Shown: in pieces, positions 44,508-53,599 of the stretch
How positions within the stretch are numbered: position 1 is the stretch's first letter
How the letters are laid out: each line of letters opens with the position of its first letter
Assembly: GCF_028609885.1 (NCBI RefSeq)
Contig: NZ_CP063195.1
Coordinates: 372,001 to 436,000 of the forward strand
Reading direction: 5' to 3'
Length of the DNA: 64,000 bases
From: Corynebacterium jeikeium
GTDB lineage: Bacteria > Actinomycetota > Actinomycetes > Mycobacteriales > Mycobacteriaceae
Position numbers and translations under genes: made by a program
Notes under the pieces: model-generated
What the model saw: the letters and a program-made list of their open reading frames with translations, nothing else
Told to the model about the DNA's origin: nothing
Database searches by the model: none

Positions 44508-45973
44508 TATTCAACCTCCCGGAGCTGCTGCAAAAACGCATCGGCCCAACGGTTAACGTCGTGATCCTGCAGGTGCTCCCACATTTGGCGCATGCGGCGA
44601 ACCTTGTCCGCTGGGTCATCCTCGATGGCCAACTGCAGTGCGTCGGCGATCGAATCGACATCGTGCGGGTTGCACAAATACGCCTGCACCAGCTGCGTAG
44701 CCGCGCCCGCGAACTCAGAGAGCACTAGCGCACCCGAACCGTCCGAGTGGCAGGCCACATACTCCTTAGCCACCAGGTTCATCCCATCCTTTAGCGGGGT
44801 GATCAGCATGACGTCCGCCGCGGTGTATAGCGCCACGATCTGCTCGAACGGTAGGCCAGAATGCATGTAATGAATCAGCGAACGACCCAGGCTGCCATGG
44901 TTGCCGTTAATACGGGAAACGATGGCCTCCACCTGCTGGCGGGTACGCTGATAATCGTCCAGACGCTCGCGCGACGGGGTGGCAACCTGCACCATGGCCA
45001 CGTCTTCCGGGGCCAGGCGGCCGGAGTCCAACAGAAACTCGATGGCCTCTAGGCGGTGCTGGATGCCCTTGGTGTAGTCCAGCCGATCCACGCCCGCGAT
45101 CAGTACCTTCGGGTTGCCCAGCCGGGCTCGCAGGTCGCTGGCCTGAGCCAGGATATCCGGCTGGTTGGCCTGCGCGTTTACCTTCGCAGAGTCGATGGAA
45201 ATGGGGAAAACTCCCACCTTGACCTGACGGCCAGAATCCAGCGTGACGGTGCCGACCACCTGCGCCTCCTCCGGTAGGCGGGCACCGCGCAGGAAGTTCG
45301 CAGACTCGGAATCGTCCATAATCTGCACCGCGTAATCCATGGCCCGCAGCGCCACCATGAAGTTCCGCGCGGAATCCTGGGTGTGGAAGCCCACCACGTC
45401 CGCACCTAACGTGCCGTCCAACACCTGGCGGCGCCACGGCAGCTGACGGAAAAGCTCCGGGGCGGGGAAGGGGATGTGCAGGAAGAAGCCGATGCAGACA
45501 TCGTCGCGTAGTTCGCGCAGCTGCCCGGGAACCAGGTGTAGCTGATAATCCTGCACCCAGACGGTTGCGTTCTGCGCGGCCGTATCCGCCGCCGCCTGGG
45601 CAAAGCGCTGATTAACCTGCTGATAGCGCTCCCACCAGCGCTTATCGTAGGTGGGATGCACGATCAGGTCGTGGTACAGGGGCCACAGGGTGGCATTGGA
45701 AAAACCCTCGTAGAACTGCGCGAAATCCTGTGCGTCCAGGTTCACTGGAACCATCTGGATGCCGGCTTCCTCCGGTGCGGGCATGTCTTCAGCCGCGACC
45801 TCGTCCGTTGCCCCCGGCCAGCCGATCCACGCGCCGCGGTTGGATTCCAGCACCGGCTTCAGCGCGGTGACCAGCCCACCCGGAGAAGGAACCCACGTGA
45901 CCTCCCCGGTGGAGCTATCCACGTTGCGGTCGACGGGAAGGCGATTGGCGACAACCAGAAAATCGGACTGCAT
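44507..45973 (-). CDS. otsA: Trehalose-6-phosphate synthase
   Basis: OtsA joins UDP-glucose and glucose-6-phosphate. The 488-aa GT20 enzyme shows FLVVANRLPVDR, PSPGGLVTALKP, VWVQDYQLHLVPG, FFLHIPFP, AGVDRLDYTKGIQHRL and LSEFAGAATQL, all family landmarks. ATG 45973 is preferred; GTG 45982 is in frame. In corynebacteria trehalose serves as osmoprotectant and for the mycolate layer. Confidence 0.95.
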   Translation of the reverse strand: MQSDFLVVANRLPVDRNVDSSTGEVTWVPSPGGLVTALKPVLESNRGAWIGWPGATDEVAAEDMPAPEEAGIQMVPVNLDAQDFAQFYEGFSNATLWPLYHDLIVHPTYDKRWWERYQQVNQRFAQAAADTAAQNATVWVQDYQLHLVPGQLRELRDDVCIGFFLHIPFPAPELFRQLPWRRQVLDGTLGADVVGFHTQDSARNFMVALRAMDYAVQIMDDSESANFLRGARLPEEAQVVGTVTLDSGRQVKVGVFPISIDSAKVNAQANQPDILAQASDLRARLGNPKVLIAGVDRLDYTKGIQHRLEAIEFLLDSGRLAPEDVAMVQVATPSRERLDDYQRTRQQVEAIVSRINGNHGSLGRSLIHYMHSGLPFEQIVALYTAADVMLITPLKDGMNLVAKEYVACHSDGSGALVLSEFAGAATQLVQAYLCNPHDVDSIADALQLAIEDDPADKVRRMRQMWEHLQDHDVNRWADAFLQQLREVE

Positions 45974-46018
45974 GTGTATCACCCGTGTCGGTGCAGTTAG
46001 GCGGTTATTCGCTACGTG

Positions 46019-46402
46019 CTACTCGCTAGCCTTAGTGGCCTTCTTTGCCGTCTTTTTAGTGGTCTTCTTGGCGGCCTTTTTTGTGGTCTTCTTGGTCGTC
46101 TTTTTCGCGGCCTTCTTGGTGGTCTTCTTCGTCGACTTCTTGGCAGTCTTCTTTGCGGCCTTCTTGGTGGTCTTGCGGGTGGACTTCTTGGCCTCCTGCT
46201 CCGCCTCCTCGAGCTCGGCAACCACGCGGCGGTGGATCAGACCCTCCGGCTCCACGCCCAGCATGCACATCAGCGTTGCAGCGTCGAGGAAGTCCTCGGA
46301 GAAGGTCGCGACGATGCGCTGCGCTGCCTGTGCGGTTTCCGCTTCTACCGCGTGCAGGGATTCATTGTTGGCGGAACGGTTGTCGGTGACCTTCGGAGGC
46401 AC
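46019..46402 (-). CDS. Small protein with a histone-H1-like Lys/Ala/Thr tail
   Basis: A 127-aa protein. The first about 75 residues are an acidic helical domain (QRIVATFSEDFLDAATLMCMLGVEPEGLIHRRVV). The last 55 residues are KKTTKKAAKK-type repeats, very basic, as in nucleoid-binding tails of actinobacteria. GTG 46402 is the only fitting start. It lies between otsA and thrE. DNA or RNA binding is likely from composition; the role is unknown. Confidence 0.7.
   Translation of the reverse strand: MPPKVTDNRSANNESLHAVEAETAQAAQRIVATFSEDFLDAATLMCMLGVEPEGLIHRRVVAELEEAEQEAKKSTRKTTKKAAKKTAKKSTKKTTKKAAKKTTKKTTKKAAKKTTKKTAKKATKASE
46030..46195. repeat. Degenerate 12/24-bp repeat coding the Lys/Ala/Thr tail
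   Basis: Units like TTCTTGGTGGTCTTCTTC recur across the segment and read as Lys-Lys-Thr-Thr and Lys-Lys-Ala-Ala on the minus strand. Confidence 0.7.
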
Positions 46403-46472
46403 GAGCCTGACCCCATTTCTACAAAGTCGACGTACGGAACTTTAAGTCTCAACTTTAAATATTTTACGCGAT

Positions 46473-48065
46473 TTAGTGTTCGCTCGTGCCCGCTGGGTGG
46501 TCTTCGGACTGTTCTTCGCCCTCCGCCGCGCGCATCTCGCTATCCAGCTGCCACGTACTCTTCGACGCGCTCTTGCGGCGCCTACGCCAGTGCAGGGGCT
46601 GGCGCACCCGTCCGTCGGCGCCCATCCGGGGCTTGTTCTGGTTCGTCCGTCGGGGATCCACGCGGGGGCGCCGCAACTGCTGGTAACGGTGCAGGATGCG
46701 GGGGCGGCGAATGCGGCGGGCGATCCACTCGCCCAGTACCACGCCCGCAGCCAGCGCGGTCGCGGTTGTCAGCGCGAGGCCCAGGTTGGACATACCGACG
46801 ACGAATTGGTCGTTGAGGACGGAGCTCATGCCCCGGTACAGTGCCAGGCCGGGCAGGAACGGGGTGATGCCCGCGGCAGCGGTGATCTGCGGGGGAATCA
46901 TGTAGCGACGGGAAAGCAGACCACCGGCCAGGCCGACGACCAGGGCGGCCATTGCGGTGCCGAAGGTGCCGGGCCAGTTGAGCACGTTCGTCACACTGAA
47001 CAGCGCCAGCGAGGCGATTAAGGCCGTCAGGCTGGCGACCACGGTGGCGCGTCGCTCGCAGAAGCAGGCGCTGCAGAAGAATGCCGTGGCCACAGCGCCC
47101 GAGATGATCTGAATGGTCACCGACCCCAGCACGCCCGAGGTATGAGTCGTATCCAGCGGTGGCAGGGTAATGCCCATGACGGCCATCGTCTGAATACCGG
47201 CAGCAATGCCGGTAATGATGCCGCCGGTCTGCAGAACCGTCTCATAGAAACGTGCAGCGGAGGTGACCGGGGCGCCCGTTATGCCGTCCTGTAGCGCCTG
47301 GACCAGGGTCAACCCCGCAAGCAGGGCGACAATAGAAGAACCAATAATCAACGAGGGCGGCAGGTAGAAATCGATCCGATCCGCAATCGAATACGTCACC
47401 GCCGCCGGGATCACCGCCGCGAATCCGCCGAGGACGTTCTGGAAGAACAGCGGCAGGGACTTCGAGGCCAGCCAGGCGTTGGCAAACATGGTGAAGATCG
47501 TGGTGATGCCAGCAACAATCGCCACGGCCCAACCGCCGCCGAGAAGCAGGGCGACGGCAGCGGCGAACCCACCCCAGCTGGCCAGCGCGTAGCGGTTGCG
47601 GTAGGGCAGTAGGGAAGTTTCAATGTCGAAGAGGATCTTCTGCGCCATCTCCAGGGGGGTGGCGCCTGCGACGATCGAACGGATGAGCCGGTCGACCTCA
47701 GTGATGCGGGAAAAATCCGTCGACAGCTGCCGCACTACCCGGAACATGTTCGTCGGCGGGGTGTTTTCGTTGAAGCGCGAGTAGACGTAGATCGTGTTCA
47801 ACGTGATGTCGACGTGCGTATTGTTCAGGCCGTAGGCACTCATGATGCTTCGGATCTGCGCCTTCGCATCCGAATTGCTGGTGCCCGCGGTGAGGAGCTG
47901 GTCGCCGATGCGGCTGGCCAGGTCCATCACTGCGTGGATCTTCACAGGATCGGAAAGATCCACCGGCGCCAAAGGAGATGGCGGCGGCGCTAAGCGGATA
48001 GCATCGATCGTTGCCCTGTTGCCGGAAAACAGCAGGTCAGAGCCCTTCCTCAATGCCTTCGACAT
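46473..48065 (-). CDS. thrE: Threonine/serine exporter ThrE
   Basis: ThrE exports threonine and serine by proton motive force. The 530-aa protein has the N-terminal soluble domain (APPPSPLAPVDLSDP, AGTSNSDAK, LNNTHVDITLNTIYVY, EVDRLIRSIVAGATPLE), then about ten membrane helices; QDGITGAPVTSAARFYETVL and AGITPFLPGLALYRGM match C. glutamicum ThrE as I remember it. The C-terminal about 75 residues are basic and hydrophilic. ATG 48065 is chosen; GTG 48077, 6 nt after TACGGT, and ATG 48092 are alternatives. Confidence 0.93.
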   Translation of the reverse strand: MSKALRKGSDLLFSGNRATIDAIRLAPPPSPLAPVDLSDPVKIHAVMDLASRIGDQLLTAGTSNSDAKAQIRSIMSAYGLNNTHVDITLNTIYVYSRFNENTPPTNMFRVVRQLSTDFSRITEVDRLIRSIVAGATPLEMAQKILFDIETSLLPYRNRYALASWGGFAAAVALLLGGGWAVAIVAGITTIFTMFANAWLASKSLPLFFQNVLGGFAAVIPAAVTYSIADRIDFYLPPSLIIGSSIVALLAGLTLVQALQDGITGAPVTSAARFYETVLQTGGIITGIAAGIQTMAVMGITLPPLDTTHTSGVLGSVTIQIISGAVATAFFCSACFCERRATVVASLTALIASLALFSVTNVLNWPGTFGTAMAALVVGLAGGLLSRRYMIPPQITAAAGITPFLPGLALYRGMSSVLNDQFVVGMSNLGLALTTATALAAGVVLGEWIARRIRRPRILHRYQQLRRPRVDPRRTNQNKPRMGADGRVRQPLHWRRRRKSASKSTWQLDSEMRAAEGEEQSEDHPAGTSEH

Positions 48066-48260
48066 GAAACTAGACACTCCCACACCGTACATCGGGGCTA
48101 GGGAGATTTCACAAGAGCCTGTTCCCCCAGGTGGGATGGGGTGCTGCGGGGAAGTTTTACTGTTCGCAGGTGTGGCTTGCTAGGCTTGGAAAGTCCATCG
48201 CCTGTGGGTGAGCTCCGGTCGTCGCCGGTTGCTAATGCTCGCGTTGGAAGGTGGATCGGT

Positions 48261-48333
48261 GCTGGAGTGGCGCAATCGGTAGCGCAACGGTCTTGTAAAC
48301 CGTAGGTTGCGAGTTCAAGTCTCGTCTCCAGCT
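48261..48333 (+). tRNA. tRNA-Thr (anticodon TGT)
   Basis: The acceptor stem GCTGGAG pairs with CTCCAGC; the anticodon loop is CTTGTAA inside stem ACGGT/ACCGT; the T-loop is GTTCAAGTC. No CCA is encoded. Confidence 0.95.
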
Positions 48334-48443
48334 CACCTCATGCCCAGGGAGTTCGCCCGCTTATCGTGGCGGCGGAACCCCTGGTGCTAGAGTATTCGAC
48401 AGCACGCTAGGGACTGTACCTATGCAACCTGTGTGCTGGAACT

Positions 48444-48514
48444 GCCGGCGTAGTTTAGTGGTAGAACATCAGCTTCCCAAGCTGAGAGTGCGAGTTCGAT
48501 TCTCGTCGCCGGCT
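48444..48514 (+). tRNA. tRNA-Gly (anticodon CCC)
   Basis: The acceptor GCCGGCG pairs with CGCCGGC; the anticodon loop is TTCCCAA in stem CAGCT/GCTG; the T-loop is GTTCGATTC. No CCA is encoded. Confidence 0.93.
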
Positions 48515-48545
48515 CAAGTTTTTTATCCCGGTGGTTAGTGGGGGG

Positions 48546-49058
48546 CTAGCCGTCGAACGTGTACAGCATGACGTGCGCGTGCTCGGCCTCGTCCACACCC
48601 TTGTCGACGTATCCGATCTTCTCGTAGACGTGCTTCGCGCGGTCGTTGCCGAAAACGACGCACAGGCTTACGCCCGGCTTGCCGTCAGCCTTCGCCTGAT
48701 CCAGCACCGCTTGCATCAGCTTCGTGCCCAGCCCCTTGCCCGTGTTGCCGGGCGCCATGGCGATCGCCACCTCCGGGTATTCGGCGGAAACGTAGCCGTA
48801 GCCGTGGTTTTCTTCTGTGGAGTCGAGCAGCCATGCTGCGCCGATGGACTCGCCGTTTTCTTCGACGATGACGCCACCTTGTCCCTCTGTCCAGCCATCC
48901 ACGTAGAAGACCGTGTCCTCGTCGAAGGTGTCCGAGTATTCCCTGTTCGGATCGCCCCAGGTATCAGTCTCAGCGTTCATCTTGTAGATGAATGGACGGT
49001 CGGCTTCGACCGCGCGACGGAAGGTGAACTGTTCAGGGGCATCTTTGTAAGAAGTCAT
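48546..49058 (-). CDS. GNAT-family N-acetyltransferase
   Basis: A 170-aa acetyltransferase. The acetyl-CoA loop reads VAIAMAPGNTGKGLGTKLMQ and is followed by SLCVVFGNDRAKHVYEKIGY, both standard GNAT motifs A and B. The substrate (protein N-terminus, small amine or drug) cannot be told. ATG 49058 follows TACGCT at 7 nt, so it is probably leaderless. Confidence 0.88.
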   Translation of the reverse strand: MTSYKDAPEQFTFRRAVEADRPFIYKMNAETDTWGDPNREYSDTFDEDTVFYVDGWTEGQGGVIVEENGESIGAAWLLDSTEENHGYGYVSAEYPEVAIAMAPGNTGKGLGTKLMQAVLDQAKADGKPGVSLCVVFGNDRAKHVYEKIGYVDKGVDEAEHAHVMLYTFDG

Positions 49059-49065
49059 AAGAATA

Positions 49066-49071
49066 AGCGTA
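49066..49071 (-). promoter_or_regulatory. Leaderless -10 box of the GNAT gene
   Basis: TACGCT on the minus strand, 7 nt before ATG 49058. Confidence 0.5.
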
Positions 49072-49080
49072 GCGAAAGCA

Positions 49081-49124
49081 ACCCCCAGGGCAAGCAGCTC
49101 GAGTGAGGTGCTTGCCCTGGGGGT
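49081..49124 (-). terminator. Strong hairpin after the L,D-transpeptidase gene
   Basis: ACCCCCAGGGCAAGCA (49081-49096) and its exact complement at 49109-49124 form a 16-bp stem with a 12-nt loop, about 40 bp after the transpeptidase stop and before the GNAT promoter. No T-run follows. Confidence 0.7.
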
Positions 49125-49161
49125 CGGGGTGAACGGGGTGTTGAACCCTTGTGTCGTCGTC

Positions 49162-49839
49162 CTAGTAGATGTAGATCCGGTCGCCGACGTTCAGTGCATT
49201 GAAGAAGTTCTGGGCGTGTGGGGCAGCCAGGTGGATGCAGCCGTGGGACATCACGTTCGGGGAGCCCTGGTGGAAGGCGTGGCCGTTATTGGTGAAGTAC
49301 ACGGAGTAGGGCATCGGGGCGTTGCCGTAGGTGCGAGAAACCTCGTTCTTCACCTTGCGGGTGATCACGTGCCAGCCCTTCGGGGTCTCGTAGCCACGCT
49401 TGCCGCTGGAGATCTTCACCGGGCCGTAGCTGGTCTTGCCACCGCGCTGCAGCCAAGCGGTCTGGTTGCGCAGGTCAACACAGCCGCGAGCCTGGGCCGG
49501 GCAAGGATTGTTGCGCGGCGCTGGTGCGGGACGGTGCTTCGGAGCTGGACGCGGTGCGGGCTTGTTCGCGCGCTCGCGGGCGGCCAGGGCGCCGGGAGCG
49601 AAAAAGTTAGCTGCATCGTCGGCTGCACGGTTGATCTGGCCACGGACGGGCTCTGGAAGACCACGGGTGCTGTTGTGGACGTTGTCGCGGGCGCCCACCA
49701 CGATGTTGTTGATGTCCTGCTGGGAGGAGCCCAGAGGAGCTGCGGATGCGGCGCCGGTGCCCAGGGAGGCAGCCATCATGGTTGCGAGACCTGCAGCAGC
49801 GAGGCCGCGGCGGAGAGAGCGAGAGTTGGATTTCGTCAT
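49162..49839 (-). CDS. Secreted L,D-transpeptidase (YkuD family)
   Basis: A cell-wall enzyme that makes or anchors 3-3 peptidoglycan links. The 225-aa protein has a signal peptide (GLATMMAASLGTGAASAAPL), a basic Pro/Ala/Arg linker near residues 85-110, and the YkuD domain with HAFHQGSPNVMSHGCIHLAA, which holds the catalytic Cys and His. TAAGCT lies 6 nt before ATG 49839. Mycolate-bearing bacteria use several such enzymes. Confidence 0.92.
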   Translation of the reverse strand: MTKSNSRSLRRGLAAAGLATMMAASLGTGAASAAPLGSSQQDINNIVVGARDNVHNSTRGLPEPVRGQINRAADDAANFFAPGALAARERANKPAPRPAPKHRPAPAPRNNPCPAQARGCVDLRNQTAWLQRGGKTSYGPVKISSGKRGYETPKGWHVITRKVKNEVSRTYGNAPMPYSVYFTNNGHAFHQGSPNVMSHGCIHLAAPHAQNFFNALNVGDRIYIY

Positions 49840-49845
49840 GGGGCT

Positions 49846-49851
49846 AGCTTA
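49846..49851 (-). promoter_or_regulatory. Leaderless -10 box of the L,D-transpeptidase gene
   Basis: TAAGCT on the minus strand, 6 nt before ATG 49839. Confidence 0.4.
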
Positions 49852-50070
49852 TCGGGTCTTATCGGGAATTTGTGCACTGAATCACGGGTTAATTCTAAGT
49901 TTCTCTCCAGCACCCTTGCTGCTTTCGAAGACAGTTGAGTTGGCGTTTGTAGGCAGGAAGCGCTTCTCGAGGGGATTTCGTAGGGGAAGGACGAGATGGG
50001 GAAGCTACTAGAAGGTTCACAGCAAGCATCCAGCTATCATGCAGTTAGACGCTAATTCTCTGCAGCACAA

Positions 50071-50076
50071 TAAGGT
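50071..50076 (+). promoter_or_regulatory. Leaderless -10 box of the response regulator gene
   Basis: TAAGGT, 8 nt before ATG 50085; it favours that ATG over 50079. Confidence 0.4.
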
Positions 50077-50084
50077 TCATGACA

Positions 50085-50786
50085 ATGCCAAACGCCCAGC
50101 CGGTGAAGGTCCTCGTCGTCGACGACGAGGCTAATATCTCGGACCTCCTTAAAGTAAGCCTGAAGTTTCAGGGATTCGACGTGGAAACGGCCGACAATGG
50201 CCAGGACGCGCTGGCGCTGGCGGCAACCTACAAGCCCGACGCCTTCATTCTGGACGTCATGATGCCCGGCATGGATGGCTTCACCCTCCTCAATAAGCTC
50301 CGCGCCGCAGGCCACGATGCCCCGGCACTGTTCCTTACCGCCAAGGACGGCGTGGAGGATCGAATCCACGGCCTTACTATCGGCGCCGATGATTATGTGA
50401 CCAAGCCATTCAGCCTAGAAGAGGTCATTACCCGACTGCGCGTGATCCTGCGCCGGGTGTCCTCCGAAGATGAGCAGGAATCCAGCCTGATCACCTACGA
50501 GGACATCACTCTGGATGACGACATGCACGAGGTCACGAAGGCTGGCGAGATCGTCGAACTATCGCCCACGGAGTTCAAGCTGCTGCGCTACCTACTGGTC
50601 AACGCCGAAGTTGTGCTGAGCAAGGCGAAGATCCTGGACCACGTGTGGAACTACGACTTTGGCGGCGACGGCAACGTCGTCGAGTCTTATGTCTCCTACC
50701 TGCGGCGCAAGATCGACAAGGAAGAGCCTCACCTCATTCAGACGGTTCGTGGCGTGGGGTACGTATTGCGTAAGCCCCGCGCTTAA
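50085..50786 (+). CDS. OmpR/PhoP-family response regulator
   Basis: A 233-aa DNA-binding regulator. The receiver domain has VLVVDDEANISDLLKVSLKF, the phospho-Asp in FILDVMMPGMDGF and Lys in DDYVTKPFSLEEV; the winged helix ends ESYVSYLRRKIDKEEPHLIQ. The whole protein resembles M. tuberculosis PhoP, which in C. glutamicum corresponds to PhoR, the phosphate-starvation regulator. The link to phosphate is by homology. The kinase gene starts 12 bp after it. Confidence 0.92.
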   Translation: MPNAQPVKVLVVDDEANISDLLKVSLKFQGFDVETADNGQDALALAATYKPDAFILDVMMPGMDGFTLLNKLRAAGHDAPALFLTAKDGVEDRIHGLTIGADDYVTKPFSLEEVITRLRVILRRVSSEDEQESSLITYEDITLDDDMHEVTKAGEIVELSPTEFKLLRYLLVNAEVVLSKAKILDHVWNYDFGGDGNVVESYVSYLRRKIDKEEPHLIQTVRGVGYVLRKPRA

Positions 50787-50798
50787 GACCTGATTCCT

Positions 50799-52382
50799 AT
50801 GTCCAACGCGCAAAACTCTAGTGCGCCTGATTCTGCTATGGCTGATGCAGGCTCCGCCGCTCCTGTTCGTTCCGGCCATCCAGGGCATTTTCTGTCTCAC
50901 TATCCGCTGCGCATCTCCCTGGTGGTGGTGATCGCGGTGCTGGTCGCCATGGGGCTAACAGTTTCCGGTGTTTCCGTGACGACTACCCTGCAGCGCTTCC
51001 TCATTCAAAGGGTTGATGAACAGCTGGATCAGGCGACAAATGGTTGGGCTCACCGGTCCGGCCTCGCCGAAGGTAATTCAGAAGACCAGAATGCGCAGAG
51101 CGGGAGCGATAGCACCGCTCTGGGGCTGGAAGGCTTCGGTGTGCTGAACCTCCAGCAGCCGCCGAATCCCGTCACCGGTGTTACCCGCCCACCTAGCGAC
51201 TTCTACATTCTGGTCGTCGATGACCAGGTCTCCTATGAGTACTTCAACTCTCCATTGAAGGCCCGCCCCGAGATCCGCGGACTGGGAAATCCCACCATGC
51301 CAGTGACTGTCGGTTCACGCGAGGATTCCGAGCCGCATATTAGCTGGCGCGCCACAAGTTTCCGCAATGACGACGGCACCATCACCATCGTCGCTTTGCC
51401 TTTGGCGGAAGAAGAGCACATTATCTCCCGTCTTGTGCTGCTGCAGGCAGTCATTGGCCTGACTGTTGTCGCCTTCGTCATCCTGGCATCGATGTATCTG
51501 GTGCGCCGCGCTTTGCGACCACTGAACGAAGTGGAGCTGACGGCGTCAAAAATTTCGAACGGCGACCTCGGGCAGCGCGTGCCGAACTGGCGGCCCAACA
51601 CAGAGGTCGGGCGGCTTTCGCAGGCGCTCAATAAGATGCTCGCGCAGATCCAAACGGCGTTCGTCGCCATTGGTGCTTCGGAAAGGCAGGCTCGCCGCTC
51701 CGAGGCATCGATGCGCCGCTTTATCGGGGATGCTTCGCACGAGCTGCGCACGCCGTTGACGTCGGTGCGCGGCTACGCGGAGCTGTACCAATCGGGTGCT
51801 ACGGATGACGCCCCCATGGTCATTGACCGGATTTCTGAAGAGGCTGGCCGCATGAGTCTGCTGGTCGAAGACCTCCTCGCGCTGGTCCGCATGGACGAGG
51901 GGCGACCGCTGGCGAAGAACCGCGTAGACATGCTGGAACTGGTGCTGGAAACTGCGGAGTCGGCGCGGGCAGGCTTCCCGAACCGCACGGTGCAGGTCGT
52001 CAACGAAACCGGGGACGTGCCGATCGTCATCGGCGACGTAAACCGCCTGCATCAGGTGCTGGGCAACTTGGTGACCAATGCGCTGCGGCACGCGGGTGAA
52101 GACGCTGAGGTGAAGCTGCGCCTGGACAAGCGAGATGGCCACGTGATCGTGGACGTGGAGGACAACGGCCGGGGAATTCCGGCTGAAGATGTGCCGCACC
52201 TGTTTGAAAGGTTCTACCGCCCGGACGTTTCGCGCTCCCGCGCTTCGGGCGGCTCGGGGCTGGGGCTGTCGATCGTCAAGGGGCTGGTGGAGGCCCACGG
52301 CGGCACGGTCTCCGTGGACAGTGAAGAAGGCCAGGGCACGCGCTTCCGGATCGATCTGCCCGAGGCCCCCGAAGCGGAATAA
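50799..52382 (+). CDS. Sensor histidine kinase, partner of the PhoP-like regulator
   Basis: A 527-aa membrane kinase. Membrane helix one is ISLVVVIAVLVAMGLTVSGV, followed by an external domain of about 140 residues, a second helix (LLQAVIGLTVVAFVILASMYLV), and HAMP. The phospho-acceptor His is in RFIGDASHELRTPLTSVRGY. The ATP domain has NLVTNALRHA, DNGRGIPAEDVPHLFERF and GGSGLGLSIVKGL. It forms an operon with the regulator. By homology it corresponds to PhoR (M. tuberculosis) or PhoS (C. glutamicum). Confidence 0.93.
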   Translation: MSNAQNSSAPDSAMADAGSAAPVRSGHPGHFLSHYPLRISLVVVIAVLVAMGLTVSGVSVTTTLQRFLIQRVDEQLDQATNGWAHRSGLAEGNSEDQNAQSGSDSTALGLEGFGVLNLQQPPNPVTGVTRPPSDFYILVVDDQVSYEYFNSPLKARPEIRGLGNPTMPVTVGSREDSEPHISWRATSFRNDDGTITIVALPLAEEEHIISRLVLLQAVIGLTVVAFVILASMYLVRRALRPLNEVELTASKISNGDLGQRVPNWRPNTEVGRLSQALNKMLAQIQTAFVAIGASERQARRSEASMRRFIGDASHELRTPLTSVRGYAELYQSGATDDAPMVIDRISEEAGRMSLLVEDLLALVRMDEGRPLAKNRVDMLELVLETAESARAGFPNRTVQVVNETGDVPIVIGDVNRLHQVLGNLVTNALRHAGEDAEVKLRLDKRDGHVIVDVEDNGRGIPAEDVPHLFERFYRPDVSRSRASGGSGLGLSIVKGLVEAHGGTVSVDSEEGQGTRFRIDLPEAPEAE

Positions 52383-52421
52383 CACTCCGTGGGGTATGCG
52401 AGGGGGGGAGGGGAGAGGGGC

Positions 52422-53576
52422 TTAGGCCTCCGTATCGCCTTCCTCCAAGCCGTCGAGCAATGCCAGGTGAACGATGTCCTGCACGTCCGGGTTGGTTGGC
52501 AGCTCCTCGTGCTTGCACTTGGACACACCCAGGTCCTGCAGGAAGTAGTTCGTGATGATGGCCTCGCCCGTGTCATTCGAATGGCCGTCTTCCAGCTGGA
52601 ACGAGGTGTGTTCGCTGGGAATCATGGGCTGCCGGTCGCCCAGAAAAGCATTCTCGTGTGGCACTACAGTGGCATCGTTTCGTGTGGCGTAGCAGGTATA
52701 GCGAATGTGATTGCGGGTTTCGGGGGAGGCTGCCAGGGTTTCCATCAGCGGCGAACCGATGACCTGCTGCATACCCGCTGCGCCAAAGACCCGGCGAATG
52801 GTAGCTGCCGCTACCCGCTGGCTCATATCCGTTGTGAACATTCCGCCCAACATGCCCATGAGCGTAGTGCCCTGGTGTGGGGCGCCGAGTGTGATGAGGT
52901 GGTGGACATAATCCTCACCGCCGAGCTCGTTGATCCAATAGCGTGCCAGCAGCCCGCCCTGGGAATGCCCTACGATATCCACGGCCTCCGCACCAGTGGC
53001 GGCCAGCACTTGTTCGATGTAGGCGCCGATGTCCTGGGCGGAGGTCGGAATGTCCTGCGTGCCATGGACGCCATAGTCTGGACTGAACACCACAAAGTCA
53101 TCGTCCCGCAGGCGCAGAACCAAGTTCTGCCACACATTTTTTGAGCTGATCGTCCCGTGAATCAGAATCACCGGGTATGGGCGGTCGATGGTGGGGCGCG
53201 CCTGCCAGAGATCATCGGCGTAGCCGGGGGAAACCTGGCGGGCGCCCAGCGGCGGGTCGGGGATGGCGCCGCGCAGCTGTGGTAGCTGTGGGCGGGCCAT
53301 ACGTCCCGGGATGTCCCAGAGGAAGCGCCCGGTGCTCGAAATGCCGCTGGCCATGCCGCTGCCGAGACGGCTTAGCCAGCTGCGGACGTCGGAGTCAGTG
53401 CCGATAACGTCGCCCGCGTTGGCGGGGTCGTATCCGTCGAGGCTTTCGGGGCTCTTGAGGTTCTCCGCCACGGCTGTACTTGCCGGGAGGTCGACCTCGG
53501 ATAGTTCCTCTAGGTCGAGTTCTGGGTCAACCGCGTCGTTGTCGTTGGCCTTGTCTTTAGCTTTGTCGTTTTCCAC
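52422..53576 (-). CDS. Alpha/beta hydrolase, lipase-like
   Basis: A 384-aa protein. An acidic 100-residue N-terminus without signal peptide precedes a lipase core: YPVILIHGTISSKNVWQNL (oxyanion region) and DIVGHSQGGLLARYWINELG (nucleophile Ser near residue 212). The late YTCYATRNDATVVP (Asp) and LEDGHSND (His) complete the triad. This fits the class-2 lipase (LipA/EstA-type) family. Most members are exported; export is not evident here. GTG 53576 is the start. A 9-bp tandem repeat lies just upstream. Confidence 0.85.
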   Translation of the reverse strand: MENDKAKDKANDNDAVDPELDLEELSEVDLPASTAVAENLKSPESLDGYDPANAGDVIGTDSDVRSWLSRLGSGMASGISSTGRFLWDIPGRMARPQLPQLRGAIPDPPLGARQVSPGYADDLWQARPTIDRPYPVILIHGTISSKNVWQNLVLRLRDDDFVVFSPDYGVHGTQDIPTSAQDIGAYIEQVLAATGAEAVDIVGHSQGGLLARYWINELGGEDYVHHLITLGAPHQGTTLMGMLGGMFTTDMSQRVAAATIRRVFGAAGMQQVIGSPLMETLAASPETRNHIRYTCYATRNDATVVPHENAFLGDRQPMIPSEHTSFQLEDGHSNDTGEAIITNYFLQDLGVSKCKHEELPTNPDVQDIVHLALLDGLEEGDTEA

Positions 53577-53599
53577 TGGTTATCCACCGCAATGGCAAT

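Noticed and set aside
49108..49938. Plus-strand open frame over the L,D-transpeptidase gene
   Set aside because: Antisense of a gene with clear catalytic motifs.
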